Assembly (NCBI GenBank): GCA_029561465.1
Contig: JAKQIZ010000007.1
Span: 1 to 48,177, forward strand
Reading direction: 5' to 3'
DNA from: Deltaproteobacteria bacterium
Lineage (GTDB): Bacteria; Desulfobacterota; Syntrophia; Syntrophales; UBA8958
Length of the DNA: 48,177 nt
Positions within the stretch are counted from its first letter, which is position 1. Every line of letters starts with the position of its first letter. This document shows positions 34,533 to 43,448 of this stretch, piece by piece. A program made the position numbers and the translations under genes. The notes below the pieces were generated by a model. That model ran no database searches. It was not told the origin of the DNA and saw only the letters and a list, made by a program, of their open reading frames with translations.

Positions 34533-35242
34533 CGGGCATGGAGGGAAAAGATATATATGCAGGCTACGGGAAGATTGAAGTCCTCCACGGGGCGTTGATC
34601 CGGGCCGGCGAGGGTGAAATCGTATGCATCATCGGCCCCAACGGCTCCGGAAAATCAACCCTCCTCAAGGCCCTGTTCGGCCTGATCACACCCCGGCGAG
34701 GGAAGGTCCTCTTCGCCGGAAGGGACGTGACCCACCTCGCCCCGGAGGAAAAGGTCCGGCGGGGGATTGCCTTCATCCCCCAGGGACGCAATGTCTTTAC
34801 CTCCCTGACGGTCAGGGAGAACCTGGAGATGGGGGGAACGCCGCTGGGCGACGAGCGGGAGGTGGCCCGGGCCATCGGTGAGGTCCTGGAATCCTATCCC
34901 GTCCTGAAGGACAAGCTGCACCACCGGGCGGGAAACCTCTCGGGAGGGGAAAAGCAGCTCCTCGCCCTGGCCCGGGCCGACATGATCAAACCCCGGATGA
35001 TCCTCATGGACGAGCCATCCATCGGTCTGGCGCCTCGGATGATCGAAGAGGTGTACGAGCAGATCCAGGCCCTCAATACCCGGCGGGGAGTGACCTTCCT
35101 CATCGTCGAACAGAACGTCCGTAAGGCCCTGAACACGGCGCATCGTGGCTATGTTCTCGATTTGGGCGTCACCCGCATCGAGGACACCGGCCGGGGACTT
35201 CTGGACAACGAGGAGGTCAAAAAGCTCTACCTCGGCGGGTAA
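34529..35242 (+). CDS. livF: Branched-chain amino acid-type ABC ATPase LivF
   Basis: 237 residues from the ATG at 34529 (ATGA overlap with livG). Walker A is GPNGSGKST, the signature LSGGEKQLLALARA, Walker B MILMDEPSIGLAP, and the family block FIPQGRNVFTSLTVRENL is present. The switch position reads LIVEQNVRKAL, with Gln instead of His as is normal for LivF. It closes the liv operon. Confidence 0.94.
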   Translation: MTGMEGKDIYAGYGKIEVLHGALIRAGEGEIVCIIGPNGSGKSTLLKALFGLITPRRGKVLFAGRDVTHLAPEEKVRRGIAFIPQGRNVFTSLTVRENLEMGGTPLGDEREVARAIGEVLESYPVLKDKLHHRAGNLSGGEKQLLALARADMIKPRMILMDEPSIGLAPRMIEEVYEQIQALNTRRGVTFLIVEQNVRKALNTAHRGYVLDLGVTRIEDTGRGLLDNEEVKKLYLGG

Positions 35243-35449
35243 CCCGGCCGCCCGATCATGCCCGGAAGACCGTTTCACATCTTGATTTCAAGAGCTGGAA
35301 GGAAGTGCTTTCCTTCACGTCGCTACGGTTGAACCACAAAAGGCGCCGGTGAAAGCGGTCGTCTCCAACCGGCCGGCACCGTCGAGGAGGACCGCCGGAC
35401 CATAGCGCCGGCGACGTTCCCCGGGGCTCGCATATCCATCCCGAGACCC

Positions 35450-35478
35450 TTGACATCATCGGCTGATGTTTGTATCTT
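35450..35478 (+). promoter_or_regulatory. Promoter of the orphan gene at 35544
   Basis: TTGACA (35450-35455), a 17-nt spacer and TATCTT (35473-35478). It gives the next gene its own transcription independent of liv. The rest of the 301-base gap after livF shows no gene. Confidence 0.5.
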
Positions 35479-35543
35479 GCCGGGCATAAAGCGAACATGC
35501 CTTGATAAACCGTCGCCTTCACGGGATCGAACCGGGAGATTAT

Positions 35544-36542
35544 TTGTCGGACATGCTCAAGATCATTACGGACGCCAAAACCATTCAGCGCTGCCGACAG
35601 CAACTGGCCCGGAGGATAAGGGTGGCGGCAGCGGAAAAGATACCGGTTGTCCTGGGTCACCAGGGGGCCAGTCTCCGGGCGCGGGTCTGGTGGTCCGAGG
35701 AACTGGGATTGTGGTTCTACCCCAGCAAGGGGGAAGAGAACCGGTACTGGAACGCTTTCGGGACCGACCGCCCCCGGTCCGACGCCTCACTGTCCATCAC
35801 CTGCGAGATCAACTTTGCCAAAGAGGGAATCGATCGGCGGATCGGCGGGGCCTTCGCCACGGACAGCCGGGGGCGGATCTTCGTCGTCCACCGCGGCAAA
35901 TTAGGGGGCAGTCGGAAGGGCGTCGGCAAGGCCCTCTTCGAAAAGCGGTATCGCGGGGTCTGGATGGAAATGGATGACGGCGGGGAGGAGGCATCCGTGG
36001 CCGTGGTCGGCGTCCTCCCCTCCCCCCGCTTCGCCCGGCAGGTCGCCCAGTTCGTCGGCAAGATCGAAAAGATCAAGGATATGGCGGCCCCCTCCGCCCA
36101 GACGGAAATCGGCTTCGACGACCTCCGCCTCCGGGAGGAACTCCTGGGGACGCGGCGGTGCGAGCTGTACCGGGACACGGCCGGGGAGTGCGATCACGGC
36201 CTGGTCGTTAAGGATCTGGCCGCCGCGCTGAAAATAATAGGCTGCAAATTCGGTAATGATGGTCTCCGGGACCTCCTGGCCCTGGATCCCCGGGGCGAGG
36301 TGACGATCTTCCAGATCAAGACGGACAACCTCTATAAGAGCATCCAGGAAGGGGCCACCCGGCTCCTTGTCAACAGCCTCCGCGCCACCCGCCCCCCCCG
36401 CCTGGTTCTGGTCCTCCCCGCCGCCCCCGACACCGGCAAGGAGGAGAGGCTCCGGCGCCTCAATATCGACGTCCTCACCTACCGGTGGGAAGGAAACCAC
36501 GCCGTTTTCCCCGGACTGGAAACTTTCCTGGACATTCCTTAA
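35544..36542 (+). CDS. Hypothetical protein, possible nuclease-like C-terminal domain
   Basis: I choose a TTG start at 35544 because GGGAG lies 5 nt before it; the ATG at 35553 is the alternative. The product is 332 residues with no signal peptide or membrane segment. The N-terminal half includes ASLRARVWWSEELGLWFYPS and SLSITCEINFAKEGIDRRIGGAF, where the protein looks globular. The C-terminal third, DDGLRDLLALD-like FGNDGLRDLLALDPRGEV followed by TIFQIKTDNLYKSIQEGAT, recalls restriction-endonuclease folds with D...Q-x-K residues. That is only a weak resemblance. I do not recognise the family. It is expressed from its own promoter and has no partner gene. Confidence 0.65.
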   Translation: MSDMLKIITDAKTIQRCRQQLARRIRVAAAEKIPVVLGHQGASLRARVWWSEELGLWFYPSKGEENRYWNAFGTDRPRSDASLSITCEINFAKEGIDRRIGGAFATDSRGRIFVVHRGKLGGSRKGVGKALFEKRYRGVWMEMDDGGEEASVAVVGVLPSPRFARQVAQFVGKIEKIKDMAAPSAQTEIGFDDLRLREELLGTRRCELYRDTAGECDHGLVVKDLAAALKIIGCKFGNDGLRDLLALDPRGEVTIFQIKTDNLYKSIQEGATRLLVNSLRATRPPRLVLVLPAAPDTGKEERLRRLNIDVLTYRWEGNHAVFPGLETFLDIP

Positions 36543-36718
36543 CCAGCGGCAGGTTGCTTCCCTCGTTCGTCCGAAATAGCCACGAAAAGCTTACTGCCTT
36601 CCCGTTTTTATCATCCCCGGTAACGAGCGGAAGATCACCAGCAATGGGGGCGGCGCAGGGAAATTGTGCGTACGGGACCGATAGGGTGGCACGGCGGCGC
36701 TGGCCGGCTTTTTGCCGC

Positions 36719-38446
36719 TCAAGGGACCAGGAGGAGCTGGTTGTCCCGGGACCGGGATTCCCCCAGGCTGGTTACGGTGATCGCCGGCCGGCCCAGGACC
36801 GGGCATTTGTTTTCACAGATTCCACACCCCACGCAGAGTTCAAGATCTACATGGGGCTGTTTCAAGAGCATCTCCCGCCCCCGGCGATCCCGCACGCGAA
36901 CCTCCTCGAGCCAGATGGCCTTGGGGGAAGTAGGGCAAACCTCCTCGCAGACGATGCAGGACATGTCATGGGCAAAGGGCAGGCACCGCCCCTTGTCGAT
37001 CATGGCCAGGCCGATCTTCGTCGCCGCCTTTTCCCGCAGGCCAAGCCTGCCGATGGCCCCCGTGGGACACACCTGGCCGCAGAGGGTGCAACGGTATTCG
37101 CAGCAGCCGATGCGGGGCACCAGGACCGGGGTCCAGATCCCCTCCAGACCCGCTTCCAGGAGGGTGGGCTGGAGGCCGCCCGTAATGCAGACCTTCATGC
37201 ATTCCCCACAGCGGACGCAACGCTTAAGAAACTCCTCCTCCGCCAGGGCGCCGGGGGGACGGATCAGGGTCGGCTCGGCCGCTCCGGCCCTGGCCAGGGG
37301 GGTGATCCGCAGCAGCGGGGCCGTGAGCGCCCCGGCAACAGCGGCGCCGAGGACCCGCCTTCGGCCCAGATCTAAGGAAAAGGACGCCGGTCGGGAGGAA
37401 AATCCAAAAGAAACGGCATGTTGCGGGCAGGGATCGTCGCAGTTGAAGCAATACAGACATTCCGCAGCCACCCATTCCGCCCCCTTTGCTCCGATCGCCC
37501 CGCCCTGACACTCCCGGCGGCAGCGACCACAGTCGTTGCAGCCCTCGCTAACCGATCTCTTCAGGAGGGCAAAACGGGACAGCAGGCCCAGGAGGGCCCC
37601 CAGGGGGCAGAGGTATTTGCACCAGAAGCGGGACTCCCGGAGGTTGAGGGCCAAAAGGGCAAAGAAGAGCAGGCCGATGGCGGTCCCCTGGAAAAAAAGA
37701 GGCTGCGAAAAGGGGAGGACACTCCTTTTCAACAGCTCGTAAACGACCTCGGCGCCACTGCTGACCAGGGGGATATGCCACTCATACAGCATGGTGAAGA
37801 TGGAGCGGAGGGCGTAACTCAAGAACGGATAAACACTCAGGGACAGGGAACGGATGAGGAGGGTCAGGGGATCGAAAAGCCCGGCCGCCTGGACTCCTAG
37901 CATGGACAGAACGAGAATGAAGACGAGGAGGAGATATTTGATCCGGTATTGTCCCCAGTTCCTGACCCGGCGCCGGGGAACCTCAATGCCGGCAGTGGTT
38001 TCCTGACGACTTCCGGTACTTCCTGCGCCGGTGACGGAGTTGTGTCTCCGGGAAACGGCATTCCTTCTTCCCCTCAGGCCTTCCAGCAACCGAACGACCG
38101 TAATGGAACCTCCCCCCTTCCTGCGGGCGGCGCTTCTTTCCCGCTTCAGTTTTCCCGCCAACTGGTGGAGGGTCCCCAAAGGGCAGATCCAGCCGCAAAA
38201 TATCCGCCCCAACAGGATGGTGGCGACGATGACCGTCAGCGCCAGGGCAAAGGCGCCGTAAAAAGAGCGGGAGGCAAGGGCGGTCGTTATCCAGAGCAGG
38301 GGATCGGCGTCAAGGAAGATCTTGACGGGATAGCCGAGTTCGTTGGCCCCCTGCGATTCCGTCTGGAGAAAGAGCCAGAGAAAGAGGAGAAGAAACAGGG
38401 CCTGACTGAGACGGCGCAGCCTGGTCATGGTCAGATGCCGACGCAT
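36719..38446 (-). CDS. NapH-like membrane protein fused to a polyferredoxin
   Basis: 575 residues from the ATG at 38446, with GGAGGG upstream. The first ~300 residues have several transmembrane helices and the paired motifs CGWICPLG and CKYLCPLG that define the NapH/NosR/RdxA-type quinol-interacting iron-sulfur membrane proteins. 4Fe-4S motifs CNDCGRCRREC and CLYCFNCDDPCP follow. Then comes an internal twin-arginine-like segment (GRRRVLGAAVAGALTAP) and four more clusters: CVRCGECMKVC, CTLCGQVCP, CIVCEEVCP and CVGCGICENKCP, as in NapG/MauM. It looks like NapH and NapG joined in one chain. It would carry electrons from quinol across the membrane to a periplasmic acceptor. The Tat-type DUF362 gene directly upstream is its probable partner. 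Confidence 0.88.
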   Translation of the reverse strand: MRRHLTMTRLRRLSQALFLLLFLWLFLQTESQGANELGYPVKIFLDADPLLWITTALASRSFYGAFALALTVIVATILLGRIFCGWICPLGTLHQLAGKLKRERSAARRKGGGSITVVRLLEGLRGRRNAVSRRHNSVTGAGSTGSRQETTAGIEVPRRRVRNWGQYRIKYLLLVFILVLSMLGVQAAGLFDPLTLLIRSLSLSVYPFLSYALRSIFTMLYEWHIPLVSSGAEVVYELLKRSVLPFSQPLFFQGTAIGLLFFALLALNLRESRFWCKYLCPLGALLGLLSRFALLKRSVSEGCNDCGRCRRECQGGAIGAKGAEWVAAECLYCFNCDDPCPQHAVSFGFSSRPASFSLDLGRRRVLGAAVAGALTAPLLRITPLARAGAAEPTLIRPPGALAEEEFLKRCVRCGECMKVCITGGLQPTLLEAGLEGIWTPVLVPRIGCCEYRCTLCGQVCPTGAIGRLGLREKAATKIGLAMIDKGRCLPFAHDMSCIVCEEVCPTSPKAIWLEEVRVRDRRGREMLLKQPHVDLELCVGCGICENKCPVLGRPAITVTSLGESRSRDNQLLLVP

Positions 38447-38458
38447 TAATTTACCCTC

Positions 38459-39361
38459 CTATACACTGACACGCTTGATCAGAAGCCGGGAGAGGTCCAT
38501 GTTCCCCAGGCCGGCGCGATGCCCGATGCGGACACAATCCAGGGTGTCGGCCTTCATGCCGAAGAGGGTGGTCCCGAAGGCATCCACGGCCACCTGGTCC
38601 GTCCCGGCGATCACGGTATCCAGGCGCCGGACATCGGCAAGACTCCCCCCCTGGGGACCGTTGTCCACAAGGATGCGCACGGCGTCCAGGACGATCAGGG
38701 ACGGGCGGATCACCCGGGCGATGTCCACGAGGCTCTCGTCGATACGCTGGTGAATCCGTCCCCGCCAGCCCCCCATGACCCCCATCCAGTTCTTCATCCC
38801 TAGGGTCAGGGTGGCGATGCCGTGCACCTTGGCGATCGGGACGTTGATCACCTTGTCCGCCGCGAGGATCTCCGTATAGAGAGGCCAGGACTTCAGCAGT
38901 TGACCCCGGAGGGCCGTATCTTTGAATTTACGGTCGTCTATATAGGAGACCTGGGCCCCCGCCGCCGTCGCCGCTGCGGCAATGCCGCTCTGCCGGTAGG
39001 TCCGCCGGGCGTCGTTGACGGGAAAGTCGAACACCTTCACCCGTTTGGCCCCGGCCTCATAACAAAGTCGGACCAGCTCCGCCACGACCTCGGGATTGGT
39101 ATTGGCGGCGTATTCCGGTGTCCGGTCCCAGCCGATATTGGGCTTGACGACCACGATGTCGCCCCGGGAGACGAATCTGCCCATCCCACCCAACTCTGCC
39201 ACCGCCGCCCGGGTGATCCGGGCCGGCGGGACGCCCCGCGCCACGGCCAGATCGGGTCGCCCGGCCGCCTCCGCCAGGGAACGCAGGGAATCGGCCCCCA
39301 GCGGCAGGGCCAGGGCCGCCCCGGACAGAACAGCCTGTTTGATGAAGTCGCGTCGGTTCAT
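38459..39361 (-). CDS. Tat-exported DUF362 protein
   Basis: 300 residues from the ATG at 39361 (GGGAGAAG before it). The N-terminus MNRRDFIKQAVLSGAALAL is a twin-arginine signal. The DUF362 domain follows with DIVVVKPNIGWDRTPEYAAN, AKRVKVFDFPVNDARRTY and IVLDAVRILVDNGPQGG. No 4Fe-4S motif is present, in contrast to the DUF362 protein at 24215. Export by Tat suggests it is folded with a cofactor before translocation. It ends 13 nt before the NapH-like polyferredoxin and the two are almost certainly one operon. The function of exported DUF362 proteins is not established. Confidence 0.88.
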   Translation of the reverse strand: MNRRDFIKQAVLSGAALALPLGADSLRSLAEAAGRPDLAVARGVPPARITRAAVAELGGMGRFVSRGDIVVVKPNIGWDRTPEYAANTNPEVVAELVRLCYEAGAKRVKVFDFPVNDARRTYRQSGIAAAATAAGAQVSYIDDRKFKDTALRGQLLKSWPLYTEILAADKVINVPIAKVHGIATLTLGMKNWMGVMGGWRGRIHQRIDESLVDIARVIRPSLIVLDAVRILVDNGPQGGSLADVRRLDTVIAGTDQVAVDAFGTTLFGMKADTLDCVRIGHRAGLGNMDLSRLLIKRVSV

Positions 39362-39684
39362 ATCTTCTCCCAATATTTATGTTTTTACGCAATTATTTGG
39401 AATGAAATCCCATTGGAACAGGCTATTTCAATATATGGCGCCGACCGCGGCATCCTTGCCTCAGGAGTCAGGGAAACGAAAATCCCGGGATGCGGCAGGC
39501 AACACTTTTTTACATGGCTTTAATGATTCTTTCAAGTTTTCTTCCCACAGCAGGTCAACTTCCGGAAATGAAAAAAATAGCCCAACAAATACAATGCCTT
39601 GCCATTATCAAACCTGGCAGGGGTAAGTGGCACGATTATTTCATATATAGAAGTAAAAAATAAAACACAGGGAGGACAAAAACC
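39362..39684. other. Intergenic region between the DUF362 operon and the small membrane protein
   Basis: Some 323 bases without a gene. Promoters for both directions must lie here. A sigma-54-like sequence is noted separately at 39628; otherwise I see nothing distinctive. Confidence 0.5.
39628..39643 (+). promoter_or_regulatory. Possible sigma-54-type promoter
   Basis: TGGCACG followed by ATTA and TTTCA resembles the -24/-12 pattern TGGCACG-N4-TTGCA, but the -12 GC dinucleotide is TC here. It lies about 40 nt before the small membrane protein gene. AT-rich TATATA directly after could instead belong to a sigma-70 promoter. Confidence 0.3.
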
Positions 39685-39960
39685 ATGAAAAAGACATTAT
39701 CCACCATAATCGTTGCCGCCATCTTCGTCCTGCTCACCGCGACCTTCAGCTTCGCCGAATTCACGGCGACGGGGGGCGATAACTTCCCCTACTTTCATCT
39801 GGGGCTGGTCATCATCGGCGGCCTGATAATCTTCTCGCTCAAGCAGAAATTCGAGAAGATGTACGCCGGGGAGGCCGTGGGCGCCTTCGCCCTCTACACG
39901 TTCTACGTGGCCCTCTTCACCGCGCCGGTCATGGATGCGATCAAGGCGCTGGTAAGCTGA
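39685..39960 (+). CDS. Small hypothetical membrane protein
   Basis: 91 residues with AGGGAGGAC upstream of the ATG. A signal peptide-like helix (IIVAAIFVLLTATFSFAEF) is followed by two more hydrophobic stretches (FHLGLVIIGGLIIFSL and FALYTFYVALFTAPVMDAI) joined by a charged turn (KQKFEKMYAG). No family is recognised. It is followed by a strong terminator and has its own upstream region, so it is a monocistronic gene. Confidence 0.7.
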   Translation: MKKTLSTIIVAAIFVLLTATFSFAEFTATGGDNFPYFHLGLVIIGGLIIFSLKQKFEKMYAGEAVGAFALYTFYVALFTAPVMDAIKALVS

Positions 39961-39998
39961 CCAAAAAACGTCCCTCCCTCTCGAGAAGATAAACTACC

Positions 39999-40033
39999 AT
40001 CCCCCTTTGCGCCGGTCGCAAGGGGGGATTTTT
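39999..40033 (+). terminator. Rho-independent terminator after the small membrane protein gene
   Basis: ATCCCCCTTTGCG (39999-40011) pairs with CGCAAGGGGGGAT (40017-40029) with one G-U pair, a 5-nt loop and a TTTTT run (40029-40033). It is the clearest terminator in the window. It is also close to the next gene start at 40079. Confidence 0.88.
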
Positions 40034-40078
40034 CATCGACGTTGTCAAGCCCCGGCATATGTGGTATGCCGCCGAACT

Positions 40079-41056
40079 ATGAAACAACTAGCTATCGGCG
40101 TCATCATCAGCGTCATCCTGGTCTATTTCTCCCTGCGGGGCATCGACTATCAAGGCCTGATCCGGGGGCTCCAGGGCATCGCGCCGGGATATGCCGCGGC
40201 GGCCCTGGCCATCATGATTCTCATGCAGGCGGTCCGGTCCGTCCGCTGGGGGGTTATCCTCAGCCCCATCCACAAAGTCGGACAGTTCGACCTCTTCGCC
40301 GTAACCAACGTCGGTTTTTTGGCCATTGCCTCCCTGCCCGCCCGGCTGGGCGAATTCGCCCGTCCGCTCTTGATCGCCAAAAAGGCCCCCATAAAGATGA
40401 GCTCCGCCCTGGCCACCATCTTCATCGAGCGGATCTTCGACAGCCTCACAATATTCCTGATCTTCGCCATCACGATGCTAATGACCCCCCTGCCCTCCTG
40501 GCTGATCCGCTCCAGCGCCATCTTTCTCCTTTTGACCCTGGCCATTCTAAGCTTCATGGTCTTCATGCTCTTCCGGCGCGAGCTGTGTCTGAGACTGCTG
40601 GCGCCCCTGATCAACCGGCTGCCGGGGCGCTATGCGGTCCTGGCGGACCGGCTCCTCCACCAATTCATCGACGGCTTCGGGATGATGGCCAAACCGCGCC
40701 TGCTCGCGCAGACGGCGGCGTTGTCCGTTTTTTTCTGGCTCATCGATGCATTTGCCATCTATATGATGTTCAAGGCCTTTCACCTCACCCTTCCGTTCAT
40801 CGCCGCCTTCGTCGTCCTGGTCATCCTCATGATCGGCATCGCCATCCCCGCGGGTCCCGGCTTTGTGGGCAACTGGCATTTCTTCTGCATCCTGGGCCTT
40901 ACCCTTTACGGCGTGCCGAAGACGGAGGCCCTCTCCTTTGCCATTGTCTATCACTTCCTGTCCATCGGCGTCGTAATTATCCTGGGTCTACTGTTCCTTC
41001 CCGCAAACCGTTTCTCCCTTGCCGACCTGAAGAATATGGCCAGAAAACCCGATTGA
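40079..41056 (+). CDS. UPF0104 / lysylphosphatidylglycerol synthase-like membrane protein
   Basis: 325 residues from the ATG at 40079; a frame reaching 40007 would start inside the terminator. About eight transmembrane segments are visible. Typical family pieces are FAVTNVGFLAIASLPARLGE, RPLLIAKKAPIKMSSALATI, FIERIFDSLTIFLIFAI and IAIPAGPGFVGNWHFF. The soluble aminoacyl-transfer domain of MprF is absent, as in most stand-alone UPF0104 proteins. A flippase-like role for lipids or polyprenyl-linked sugars is the usual guess. It ends 33 nt before a ~125-bp repeat. Confidence 0.88.
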   Translation: MKQLAIGVIISVILVYFSLRGIDYQGLIRGLQGIAPGYAAAALAIMILMQAVRSVRWGVILSPIHKVGQFDLFAVTNVGFLAIASLPARLGEFARPLLIAKKAPIKMSSALATIFIERIFDSLTIFLIFAITMLMTPLPSWLIRSSAIFLLLTLAILSFMVFMLFRRELCLRLLAPLINRLPGRYAVLADRLLHQFIDGFGMMAKPRLLAQTAALSVFFWLIDAFAIYMMFKAFHLTLPFIAAFVVLVILMIGIAIPAGPGFVGNWHFFCILGLTLYGVPKTEALSFAIVYHFLSIGVVIILGLLFLPANRFSLADLKNMARKPD

Positions 41057-41088
41057 ACCTCTTATCCCGAATAAGTATTTTCCGCGCT

Positions 41089-41212
41089 CCGTTCTTCCGT
41101 AAAAAACGGGGAGCGCTGTCGTCATTTCACCTATTATATTATAAAGTTATCATCTGCCGGAGCACCGGCGGACATTTTTCCCCGGCGGAAAACGAGCCCA
41201 AGAACTCCCTAT
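41089..41212 (+). repeat. ~125-bp repeat, copy A (downstream of the CHAT gene)
   Basis: This stretch matches 43546-43670 in the same orientation with about ten substitutions and one base indel, counted by eye (roughly 91 percent identity). It contains two potential hairpins: CCGT-AAAAAA-CGG and GCCGG-AGCA-CCGGC. Translation of both copies is conserved in one frame (KKRGALSS...VI-CRSTG-HFSPAE-EPKNS), but no start codon or ribosome site fits. A non-coding repeat is the safer reading. Confidence 0.7.
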
Positions 41213-41258
41213 GCTCCATCCTCGCCGGTCCTGGGAGGCCTACCAACAATAGTTCTGT

Positions 41259-43448
41259 TTATTTCGCATTCCCCGTCAGTTGAAATGATGCCCAGTAAAA
41301 TGGATGGGGATATTTACTCATGGTGTCTAACTGGGCAGACCGGAGAGCTTCGCGCTTGTCCTTTGTTTTCATAGTGGAATAGAACCGCGTCATCAGATCG
41401 GAGGTGGCAAGATCATCAACTTTCCAAAGGCTCGCAACAATGGAACTGCTTCCCGCATAGAGAAACCCCCTCGACAATCCTACGATATCATCACCATTGG
41501 CAATCTTGCCCAAACCCGTTTCGCAGGCACTTAAAGTCACCAGATCGGCATCAAGTTTTGTGGAATAGAGTTTGTCCACCGTCAGCATCCCATCACTTTC
41601 GGCATCTCTGGCCAACCAGAGGGCAGAACTTAAGGGTGCATCTGCATTGAACTGTCCATGGGTGGCAAAATGTATATAGTTAAATCCGCCGCCATATTTT
41701 TTGAATGCCGTTTCCGTCGCTTTTTTACGCAACAATACCTTGGATAGAGGCTGTGTTTTGGCAACGGCGATGGCCTCATTCTGGGCATAGACAAGGTCAT
41801 ATCGGGGATCACCCAGATCGGGATTACCAAATACAAGGATGTTTGCGGGTTGGGAAGATTTTTTAGCCGTCAGGTACTTGATCACACTGGCACTCGGCAG
41901 GACGCGGATGCTGTAATGATCAATGAGATACCCCTTCCCATTATGCAGCACATTAAAGGGAAGATAGTGCAATGAACCATGGGGAACAATGATGAGATTG
42001 CGATGGCCGAGGGAGCTTTCTATGGGCTGAATGAGTCTGGCATACAGGCGGTGGGAGGATTCCATGTAACCGCTTGAGGCTGGATTATCGAGGAGTTTGC
42101 GAAACTGCTGGATGTCGTCGGCAAGATTATCGCTGTTCAGCTTAATGGCTTTCAATCCTTGGGCAGACAGGATGAAAGCAATCATGTCTTTCTCGGCATA
42201 GTAATACTCGACAAGGACTTCATCCCCGGGGATGTTCGATTGGATTTCTGCGGTAGCAAGTGACGTGACACAAACAAGGGATGCCAGTTCAGGTGACTGT
42301 TCCCTCAGTTTTCCCCTGTTTTTGATCACAATGCTTCGCAGCTCCGATTTGTTCAAGGATAGGTCTTGGACGCTCAGCTCCGCCTCGTTGGCGGTATTTT
42401 CTGCCAGGAGGTCACGGATCGCCAGTTCGTCACTGCTCCGGACGGCGAAATCCTTTTTGGCTGCCAGCATATCGACCAGGGCGCGCGATTTGGAACGTTC
42501 CACGTACTCGAAAGCCGTGGCGTATTGGCCATCCCGATACAAAACTGAAATCAGACGGTGGTAAGCGCTCTGCTTATCCCCTACGAAACCGATCTTGTCT
42601 GCCTCCGTATTGATGGTAGAACGCTGCTGTTCAATGACGTCGACCGCTTGACGGTAGAAGCCGACTGCCTCCCGGAGGTTTCCTTCCTGCTCGGCTATAC
42701 GTCCCCGATCAAAGAGAATCAACCAGTAGATTCCGCCAATATCACTTATTTGTGGTATTTTTAAAAGTTCATCATATCCGGATTTTGCTTTGTTGGTCTG
42801 GCCTGTCTCCAGGAAGCACTTGTTTAGTTGAAATGATCGATAGATCTTGTCGATTTCTGGAATAATTATCCCTGAATCTTGCTGGATGACGTCGATCGCT
42901 TTTTGATATTCTTTTAGAGCAACATAAATGTTTGTCAGGTGAATGTTTATAACCTTTTGAACTATGAATCCAGTGGACGCTTGAGGGCTCTTGAGTTGAT
43001 TAATTACTTTGATTGCATTTTCTCTGTCCTCATGTAGGGCATAAGCTGATCCAAGAAGGCCCAATGCAGCGATTTTAATATGTATATGATTCTTTTCCCC
43101 GGACGCTATATCAAAGCCCTTTTTGGCTTCTCCGATCGCCTTCTCAAACTGGCCAAGGTCGATATAGGCTTGCGCTCGGAGCACATAAGGCACCGAAGCT
43201 GAGTAGCCAATGCCTCTATACTCCTTCCGGAGATTGTTCTCTAGCCGTTCACAACATTCGAAAAGTCGATCATATCGCCGCAAATGTAAATAGGCCTCAC
43301 ACAGTTGTGACAGTTGGTGTTCAGTTGCATCACCGGATCGACCGATCTCAGCTTCCAAATGTAGACGAGTCTGATCCGGAGTCATGGCGGCACAGCCAGA
43401 GAAAAGTAAAAACATAACTAAGACCATCAATTTTGAAATAATGCCCAT
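41259..43448 (-). CDS. CHAT-domain protease with TPR repeats, predicted lipoprotein
   Basis: 729 residues from the ATG at 43448, with GAGGGGGG before it; an upstream TTG/ATG frame reaches into the repeat and is less likely. The N-terminus is a lipoprotein signal (LVMFLLFSGCAAM), with Cys in the lipobox L-F-S-G-C. TPR-like helical repeats cover about residues 35-330, for example YVLRAQAYIDLGQFEKAIGE and IHLTNIYVALKEYQKAIDV. The C-terminal CHAT peptidase has the caspase-like pair His597 in YIHFATHGQF and Cys642 in VTLSACETGLG. CHAT proteases are known from type III-E CRISPR and other bacterial defence systems and from death-like pathways. Here there is no CRISPR or effector gene nearby. The gene is visibly less GC-rich than its neighbours and lies between two direct repeats, which suggests transfer. 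Confidence 0.9.
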   Translation of the reverse strand: MGIISKLMVLVMFLLFSGCAAMTPDQTRLHLEAEIGRSGDATEHQLSQLCEAYLHLRRYDRLFECCERLENNLRKEYRGIGYSASVPYVLRAQAYIDLGQFEKAIGEAKKGFDIASGEKNHIHIKIAALGLLGSAYALHEDRENAIKVINQLKSPQASTGFIVQKVINIHLTNIYVALKEYQKAIDVIQQDSGIIIPEIDKIYRSFQLNKCFLETGQTNKAKSGYDELLKIPQISDIGGIYWLILFDRGRIAEQEGNLREAVGFYRQAVDVIEQQRSTINTEADKIGFVGDKQSAYHRLISVLYRDGQYATAFEYVERSKSRALVDMLAAKKDFAVRSSDELAIRDLLAENTANEAELSVQDLSLNKSELRSIVIKNRGKLREQSPELASLVCVTSLATAEIQSNIPGDEVLVEYYYAEKDMIAFILSAQGLKAIKLNSDNLADDIQQFRKLLDNPASSGYMESSHRLYARLIQPIESSLGHRNLIIVPHGSLHYLPFNVLHNGKGYLIDHYSIRVLPSASVIKYLTAKKSSQPANILVFGNPDLGDPRYDLVYAQNEAIAVAKTQPLSKVLLRKKATETAFKKYGGGFNYIHFATHGQFNADAPLSSALWLARDAESDGMLTVDKLYSTKLDADLVTLSACETGLGKIANGDDIVGLSRGFLYAGSSSIVASLWKVDDLATSDLMTRFYSTMKTKDKREALRSAQLDTMSKYPHPFYWASFQLTGNAK

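Noticed and set aside
40042-41283. Alternative frame across the UPF0104 gene into repeat copy A
   Set aside because: The sense frame at 40079 gives a clean polytopic membrane protein; the alternative is a shifted shadow.
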